Program-made: the position numbers and the translations under genes
The notes under the pieces: generated by a model
Seen by the model: the letters and a program-made list of their open reading frames with translations, nothing else
What the model was told of the DNA's origin: nothing
Database searches by the model: none
NCBI GenBank assembly: GCA_937884915.1
Contig: CALAAN010000325.1
Location: 1-10,725 of the forward strand
Direction: 5' to 3'
DNA: 10,725 nucleotides
DNA from: an uncultured Oscillibacter sp.
Lineage (GTDB): Bacteria; Bacillota; Clostridia; Oscillospirales; Oscillospiraceae
Shown here: piece after piece, positions 6,077 through 10,725 of the stretch
Layout of the letters: each line of letters opens with the position of its first letter
Numbering within the stretch: position 1 is the stretch's first letter

Positions 6077-8269
6077 ATGGACCCCAAAGACCTTGAATTT
6101 GAAGAAACGCTCGCCGACTCCGAGCTGCTGCTGAAAAACACGGCCCGCAGCATGGACGAGGACGCGGAATTCACGCTCGAGAGCATTCTGGCCGAGTACG
6201 GCAGCGGCACGCCCGCCGCGCCCGAACCGGAAGAAAAAGAACCCGAGCCGCCGGTGGAAAAGAGACCGCCGGCAAAGGTCGTCCCCCTGCCGAAAAAGGC
6301 GGAGACGGCGAAAAGACCGGAGGACGAAACGGCGGACGAGACCGTCCGCCTCCCCGTTATCCCTTTCCCCAGCGCGAAAAAGGCCGAGACACAGGTCGAA
6401 CCGGAAGAGGAACCGGAAGAAGCTCCCGAAGAAGAGCCGCCGCAGGACGACGAGCCCAAGTCCATGAGCCTGCAGGACATTCTGGCCCAGACCGTGCAGG
6501 AGGCGCTCTCCGAGCGCGAGGACACGGTCATCGAGGAGGAGCCGCCGCGGCGCGGCCTGTTCTCCCGCCGCAAGATGCGCGACACCGAGCAGCTCTACGA
6601 CGACGCGGAGGAAGAGGAGGAAGACGAGGAGTTTGAAGAGCCCGAGCCTGAGCTCCCAGAGCCGCCGCTTGAAGAAACGCTCTCCGACTACCGCGCGCAG
6701 CTCTCGGGCGCGACGAAGGCGCGCCGGGGCGCGGGCATTTTTACGTTTTTGCTGTGCGTCATGGCCGTGCTGGAGCATTTTTCGATTTTGCCGGAGGCGT
6801 ACACCGGAAATTCGATGATCCGCGCGCTGCCGCTGCTGTCCGTCGAGGCGATCGTCTGCGCCATCGGCTGGCGCATTTTTGCGGGCGCGCTGCGCTCGCT
6901 GAAGCAGGGAAAAGTCACATCGGGCTTTTTGACGCTGTTCCTATGCCTTGTCACGCTGCTCGATACGGCGCTCTACGCCTTTCTTCCCGCGCGCGCGGCG
7001 CTGTCGCTGCCGCTGCCGGTGCTGGGGGCGCTGTCAGTCTACTGCGCGCTGCTCGGCGAAAGCCTGCGCCTGCGCGGCATGTATGACACGTTCCGCATTG
7101 CGGCCATCGGCAACGCGCCCTATATCGTCACCGTGACGGCGGGGGGCGCTGCCAAGCGCGTGGGCCTGCCGAACGGGTTTTCGAATTCCGCGCGCGCAAG
7201 CGACCCGTATTCGCGCTGGCAGAGCGTGCTGCTGCCGGTTTTCCTCGTGGCGGCGGTCGCGTTCGGCGTGCTCTCGACGCTCGAGACGAGGCAGAGCGTG
7301 CTGCTTGCGTGGAACCTCTCGGTGCTGCTCGCGAGCGCGAACCTGCTCGCGTTCCCGATGGTGTGCGCGCTGCCGCTCAAGCGCATCGCCGTGCGGCTTG
7401 CCAAAAGCGGCAGCGCCGTGGCGGGCTTTTCCGGCGCGGACGCCATCCGCCGCAGCAACTGCGTCATTCTGACTGACGGCGACCTGTTCCCGCCCGGAAC
7501 GATCACGCTCGGCGGGCTCAGGGTGTTCGGCGAGGAGAGCGGCAAGGTCATCTCCTACGCCGCGACGATGGCGCACGCGTCCGAGAGCGGTCTGAGCCGA
7601 CTTTTTGACAATCTTCTTGCCAGCGACGGCGGCTTTCGCGAGCAGGTCGAGGACGTCGACTTTTACGAAGAGGGCGGCGTCGGCGGCCGCATCCACGGCG
7701 AAACGGTGCTCTTCGGCACAGCGGGCTTTATGAGAAAGCGCGGCGTGAACCTGCCGCGCAGCTTAGGCCTCAAGACCGGCGTGTTCCTCTCGGTCGACGG
7801 CACGCTGATCGCGGTGTTCGCCGTGAAGTACATGCCCGCGGAAAATGTCGACTGGGCGCTCCATGCCCTGCGCCGCAGCCGCATCACACCCGTGCTCGCC
7901 GTGCGCGACGGCAACATCACCCCCGCGCTCTTAAAGCGCAAGTTCGGCACCGACGCGCGCGCGGTCTACCCCAAGCTCTCCACACGTCTTGCCCTCTCCG
8001 AGCGCGGCGGCGGGCGGCCCTATGCGCTGCTCATGCGCGAGGGCCTCATGCCGTATGCCGAGGTCGTGCTCGGCAGCAAGCGGCTCTGCACGTCCGCAAG
8101 GCGCTGCACGGTGCTTGCATTTTTAGCCGCCACTGCGTCGACGCTCCTTGCATTTTATTTGACTTTTGTCGGCGCATACAGCGTGCTCACGCCGCTTTCT
8201 CTGCTCGTTTACGTGCTCTTGTGGTCGCTCAGCGTGCTCCTCGACGCGATGCTCAGCGACCGTTATTGA
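6077..8269 (+). CDS. Predicted pseudo-P1B-type ATPase membrane protein with acidic N-terminal extension
   Basis: The 730-residue protein has two parts. Residues 1-215 are acidic, Pro/Glu-rich and probably disordered, with two similar short segments, FTLESILAEYG (32-42) and MSLQDILAQTV (130-140). The rest follows P1B (CopA-like) ATPase order: four helices (about 219-236, 249-271, 282-302, 308-328), a short loop where the A domain should be (333-381, no TGE), two helices (383-401, 407-432), a cytosolic region (433-675) and two C-terminal helices (677-698, 702-722). Counterparts of signature motifs are altered: FPMVCALPL (426-434) for the CPCAL region, ILTDGDLFPPGTITL (464-478) for DKTGTLT, SESGL (502-506) for SEHPL, AVRDGN (608-613) for the TGDN region. 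I infer the fold but no ATPase activity. AAGAAGGA at 6064-6071 supports the start; it lies 18 bases after rlmB, likely the same operon. No terminator is obvious after it. The function is unknown. Confidence 0.88.
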   Translation: MDPKDLEFEETLADSELLLKNTARSMDEDAEFTLESILAEYGSGTPAAPEPEEKEPEPPVEKRPPAKVVPLPKKAETAKRPEDETADETVRLPVIPFPSAKKAETQVEPEEEPEEAPEEEPPQDDEPKSMSLQDILAQTVQEALSEREDTVIEEEPPRRGLFSRRKMRDTEQLYDDAEEEEEDEEFEEPEPELPEPPLEETLSDYRAQLSGATKARRGAGIFTFLLCVMAVLEHFSILPEAYTGNSMIRALPLLSVEAIVCAIGWRIFAGALRSLKQGKVTSGFLTLFLCLVTLLDTALYAFLPARAALSLPLPVLGALSVYCALLGESLRLRGMYDTFRIAAIGNAPYIVTVTAGGAAKRVGLPNGFSNSARASDPYSRWQSVLLPVFLVAAVAFGVLSTLETRQSVLLAWNLSVLLASANLLAFPMVCALPLKRIAVRLAKSGSAVAGFSGADAIRRSNCVILTDGDLFPPGTITLGGLRVFGEESGKVISYAATMAHASESGLSRLFDNLLASDGGFREQVEDVDFYEEGGVGGRIHGETVLFGTAGFMRKRGVNLPRSLGLKTGVFLSVDGTLIAVFAVKYMPAENVDWALHALRRSRITPVLAVRDGNITPALLKRKFGTDARAVYPKLSTRLALSERGGGRPYALLMREGLMPYAEVVLGSKRLCTSARRCTVLAFLAATASTLLAFYLTFVGAYSVLTPLSLLVYVLLWSLSVLLDAMLSDRY

Positions 8270-8310
8270 CACTTCGAACGAAGAAAACGGAAATTTGCGG
8301 AAAAATATGG

Positions 8311-8339
8311 TTGTAATGGAGAGAAAAACATGATATCAT
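8311..8339 (+). promoter_or_regulatory. TG-extended sigma-A promoter of the EF-G-like gene
   Basis: TTGTAA (8311-8316) and TATCAT (8334-8339, five of six bases) are separated by 17 bases, with TGA directly before the -10. Transcription would begin near 8346, giving a leader of about 70 bases. Confidence 0.7.
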
Positions 8340-8355
8340 TTCTGCATTGAGTATT

Positions 8356-8387
8356 ATCCCACCTTATGGCGCGAGCCGATCTGGGAT
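8356..8387 (+). promoter_or_regulatory. Two-part hairpin in the leader of the EF-G-like gene
   Basis: ATCCCA (8356-8361) pairs with TGGGAT (8382-8387); inside, GGC (8368-8370) pairs with GCC (8375-8377) across a GCGA tetraloop (GNRA type). There is no T-tract. It ends 13 bases before the ribosome binding site, so it could stabilise the mRNA or bind a regulator; no known class is recognised. Confidence 0.35.
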
Positions 8388-8417
8388 TTACGATTTTCGG
8401 AAGGAGACTGACCCATT

Positions 8418-10490
8418 ATGAGTGCAAAAGACATCCGCAATATCGTGCTGCTTGGCCACAGCGGCAGCGGCAAGACTACCCTCGCTGAGAGCATGCTGTA
8501 TCTCACCGGCGGCACGGACCGTCTGGGCAGAATTGCCGACGGCAATACCGTTTGTGACTACGATCCCGAAGAGATCCGCCGCCAGATCTCCATTTCTCTG
8601 GCCGTGGCTCCCGTGGAATATGACAGCTGCAAGATCAACGTGCTTGACGTGCCCGGCGGTTTCGACTTCGCCGGTGAGGTCGCGGAGGCCGTTCAGGCTG
8701 CCGACGCTGCCGTCATCGTCTGCTCGGCCAAGGCCGGCATGAGCGTCGGCGCGGAAAAGGCGTGGAAATATTGCGAGAAGAACTCTCTCCCCCGTCTGCT
8801 CTACATCTCCAAGACCGACGAGGAGAACTCCGACTATAACGCCGCGTTCAACACGTTGCGCGAGCGCTTCGGCAAGAACATCGCCCCCGTCGTCGCCCCC
8901 ATCTGGGACGAGAGCAAGAAGGTCATCGGCATCATCGACGTGCTGCATAAGCGCGCGTTCGAATTCGGCCCGAACGGCGGCCGCGTCGAGATCGAAGTCC
9001 CCGAGAACAAGAAGCCCGTGCTCGATGAGCTCTACGACGCGCTCAAGGAGTCCGTCGCCGAGACGAGCGAGGAGTTCATGGAAAAGTTTTTCGCCGGCGA
9101 AGACTTCACCTATGCCGAGATGATCCAGGGCCTGCGCCAGGGCGTCAAGGACCTGTCCCTCTTCCCCGTCGTGTGCGGCTCCGCCATTCAGGGCATGGGC
9201 ACGCGCATCCTGATGGATACCATCGTGGAGCTTCTTCCCAAGCCGCAGGACGCCCGCGCCCTGATGGCCGAGAATGAGGACGGCGAGTCCTCCGAGTTCG
9301 TCGTCGCGCCCGGCGCACTGCCGACCGCGTTCGTCTTCAAGACCATTTCCGACCAGTACGGCAAGTATTCCTACGTCAAGGTGCTCTCCGGCTCCATCAA
9401 GCCCGATATGCCCATGGTCAACGCCCGCACTGGCGAGACCGAGAAGCTCGGCCGCCTGTACATCCCCAAGGGCAAGAAGTATACCGAGGTCAAGGAGCTC
9501 ACCTGTGGCGACATCGGCGCCATCGCCAAGATGGACAAGGTCAAGACCGGCGACACGCTCTGCGAGCCGCGTAAGGTCGTCAAGATCGAGCCCATCCCGT
9601 TCGATGAGCCCTGCTACAGCGTCGCCATCGCGCCCAAGACCCGCGGTCAGGAGGACAAGATGGCCCAGGGCCTCAACCGCCTGAACGAGGAAGACCCGTC
9701 CTTCCGCGTCGTCAACAACGCCGAAACGCACCAGATGGTGGTCTCCGGCGCGGGCGACATCCAGATCGACGTGCTCGTCAGCAAGCTCAAGAGCCGCTTC
9801 GGCGTCGAGGTCGTGCTCGACACGCCGCGCGTGCCCTATCGTGAAAAGATCCGCAAGACGGTCTCCAAGCAGGGCCGTCATAAGAAGCAGACCGGCGGCA
9901 GCGGCCAGTTCGGCGATGTTTGGATCCGCTTCGAGCCCAACGAGGAGAGCGAAGAGATGGTCTTCGCCGAGGAAGTCTTCGGCGGCAGCGTTCCCAAGAA
10001 CTTCTTCCCCGCGGTCGAAAAGGGCCTGCGCGAGGCCTGCGTCCACGGCCCGCTCGCGGGTTATCCCGTCGTGAACCTCAAGGCCGTGCTCTACGATGGC
10101 TCCTATCATCCGGTCGACTCGTCTGAGATCGCGTTCAAGACCGCGGCGAACCTCGCCTACAAGGCGGCCATGCCCGAGGCGTCCCCGGTCCTGCTCGAGC
10201 CGGTGTGCGAGCTCAAGGTCACGGTGCCCGACCAGTACATGGGCGATATCCTCGGTGATCTCAACAAGCGCCGCGGCCGCGTCATGGGCATGACCCCGAC
10301 CGGCAACGGCGAGCAGGTCATCGAGGCCGAGTGCCCCGAGGCAGAGCTGATGAGCTACGCCATCGACCTGCGTTCCATGACCCAGTCCCGCGGCTCGTTC
10401 GTGATGCACTTCGTGCGCTACGAGCAGTGCTCCGCCGACGCGCAGGCGAAGGCCGTCGCTGCCGCGAAGGCCATGCAGGAGGCAGAATAA
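8418..10490 (+). CDS. fusA: Elongation factor G-like translational GTPase (probable EF-G paralogue)
   Basis: The 690-residue protein has the complete EF-G domain set. The G domain has P-loop GHSGSGKT (13-20; canonical EF-G has GHIDAGKT), a switch I segment RRQISIS (54-60; usually RGITI), DVPGGFDF (77-84; usually DTPGHVDF, so Gly81 replaces the catalytic His), SKTD (131-134; usually NKMD) and CGSA (253-256). Domain II follows from about 300. Domain IV keeps the ribosome-contacting loops QTGGSGQFGDVWI (491-503) and GSYHPVDSSEIAFK (561-574), and domain V keeps QYMGDILGDLNKRRGR (606-621). These changes fit the EF-G2-like branch, not the housekeeping EF-G of the rpsL-rpsG-fusA-tuf operon, none of whose genes are adjacent. 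Translocation is therefore plausible, while GTP hydrolysis may be altered. AAGGAG at 8401-8406 with an 11-base spacer sets the start. The gene stands alone between its own promoter and terminator. The symbol is the family symbol; paralogue status is inferred. Confidence 0.93.
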   Translation: MSAKDIRNIVLLGHSGSGKTTLAESMLYLTGGTDRLGRIADGNTVCDYDPEEIRRQISISLAVAPVEYDSCKINVLDVPGGFDFAGEVAEAVQAADAAVIVCSAKAGMSVGAEKAWKYCEKNSLPRLLYISKTDEENSDYNAAFNTLRERFGKNIAPVVAPIWDESKKVIGIIDVLHKRAFEFGPNGGRVEIEVPENKKPVLDELYDALKESVAETSEEFMEKFFAGEDFTYAEMIQGLRQGVKDLSLFPVVCGSAIQGMGTRILMDTIVELLPKPQDARALMAENEDGESSEFVVAPGALPTAFVFKTISDQYGKYSYVKVLSGSIKPDMPMVNARTGETEKLGRLYIPKGKKYTEVKELTCGDIGAIAKMDKVKTGDTLCEPRKVVKIEPIPFDEPCYSVAIAPKTRGQEDKMAQGLNRLNEEDPSFRVVNNAETHQMVVSGAGDIQIDVLVSKLKSRFGVEVVLDTPRVPYREKIRKTVSKQGRHKKQTGGSGQFGDVWIRFEPNEESEEMVFAEEVFGGSVPKNFFPAVEKGLREACVHGPLAGYPVVNLKAVLYDGSYHPVDSSEIAFKTAANLAYKAAMPEASPVLLEPVCELKVTVPDQYMGDILGDLNKRRGRVMGMTPTGNGEQVIEAECPEAELMSYAIDLRSMTQSRGSFVMHFVRYEQCSADAQAKAVAAAKAMQEAE

Positions 10491-10518
10491 TTCTGTCTGC
10501 GTTGCAAGACAATGAAAA

Positions 10519-10550
10519 AAGGACTTCTCGAAAGAGAAGTCCTCTTTTTT
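10519..10550 (+). terminator. Intrinsic terminator of the EF-G-like gene
   Basis: GGACTTCTC (10521-10529) pairs perfectly with GAGAAGTCC (10534-10542) around a GAAA tetraloop, and a T-rich tract with six T (10545-10550) follows. It starts about 30 bases after the stop codon. Confidence 0.93.
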
Positions 10551-10568
10551 CTCCGCGCGTGCGCGGAG
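10551..10568. repeat. GC-rich inverted repeat
   Basis: CTCCGCG (10551-10557) and CGCGGAG (10562-10568) form a perfect seven-bp stem with a CGTG loop immediately after the EF-G terminator T-tract. No T-tract follows it. Confidence 0.5.
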
Positions 10569-10600
10569 GGGGACAGCAGCGCCACGGGCACTGCACGAGG

Positions 10601-10642
10601 CAAGGGGGCCATTCTCTTTCACAAAAGAGAATGGCCCCCTTG
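10601..10642. repeat. Perfect 19-bp palindrome with four-base loop
   Basis: The arms at 10601-10619 and 10624-10642 are perfectly complementary around a CACA loop; each arm combines a run of five G (or C) with an A/T-rich inner part. No T-tract follows (TGAACCCCC), so it is not a standard terminator. It is intergenic, and is more like a dispersed palindromic element or a structured RNA than a gene-end signal. Whether it recurs in the genome cannot be seen from one window. Confidence 0.6.
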
Positions 10643-10667
10643 AACCCCCAAGAGAAAGGTTTTCATT

Positions 10668-10701
10668 GCAAGCGAGCAGCTCGAAGAGCTGCAATGCTTG
10701 C
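10668..10701. repeat. Two-part inverted repeat near the window end
   Basis: An outer stem GCAAGC/GCTTGC (10668-10673/10696-10701) and an inner stem GCAGCTC/GAGCTGC (10676-10682/10686-10692) are separated by a small internal loop, with a GAA hairpin loop. It lies 25 bases after the 19-bp palindrome. From 10551 to the window end I see no coding potential, only these three inverted repeats. Confidence 0.5.
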
Positions 10702-10725
10702 CGATTGCACTGCCTGCGCGCGGCG

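Noticed and set aside
5252..6778. A 508-codon open frame on the - strand across rlmB and the start of the membrane protein
   Set aside because: It is a codon-bias shadow of two recognised + strand genes, with low-complexity Arg/Leu/Phe-rich sequence and no start signal.
8388..10694. A 768-codon open frame on the - strand opposite the EF-G-like gene
   Set aside because: It mirrors the GC-ended codons of a well-supported EF-G gene, runs through its terminator and the 19-bp palindrome, is rich in Leu/His/Asp/Ala with no recognisable domain, and has no ribosome binding site.

Overview
The window looks like a chromosomal core region of a GC-rich member of the Clostridia, most likely an uncultured or gut-type Oscillospiraceae-like Firmicute. 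This assignment is inference. It rests on strong AGGAGG-type ribosome binding sites, sigma-A promoters with 17-bp spacers, many with a TG-extended -10, intrinsic terminators, strongly GC-ended codons, and the gene families present. There is no prophage, transposase, CRISPR array, tRNA or rRNA in the window.

Layout from left to right: (1) the last codons of an unidentified + strand gene (1-79); (2) a hairpin-rich non-coding stretch ending in a strong bidirectional terminator (80-337); (3) a small unrecognised - strand gene with a C-terminal coiled coil (338-808); (4) a divergent promoter region whose + strand leader contains an intrinsic terminator, placed before a half-size EamA/DMT membrane transporter (1105-1530); (5) an RlmI-type 23S rRNA m5C methyltransferase (1595-2830); (6) a shared bidirectional terminator; (7) ftsH on the - strand (2893-5058); (8) a divergent promoter region; (9) an rlmB-type 2'-O-methyltransferase (5273-6058) followed after 18 bases by a 730-residue membrane protein (6077-8269); (10) a stand-alone EF-G-like GTPase gene with its own promoter, structured leader and terminator (8418-10490); (11) a non-coding tail with three strong hairpins, including a perfect 19-bp palindrome (10551-10725).

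The common theme is translation and protein quality control: two 23S rRNA methyltransferases, an EF-G family translocase and the membrane AAA+ protease FtsH. Two proteins deserve attention. The 730-residue protein has the membrane topology and domain order of a P1B-type (CopA-like) ATPase, but the phosphorylation motif, the CPC metal motif, the HP nucleotide motif and the TGDN motif are all altered, so it appears to be a pseudo-ATPase with a long acidic N-terminal extension. The EF-G homologue keeps the ribosome-facing domain IV/V motifs but has non-standard GTPase motifs, including loss of the catalytic histidine; it is probably an EF-G paralogue rather than the main housekeeping EF-G. The leader before the EamA gene is a candidate attenuator or riboswitch.
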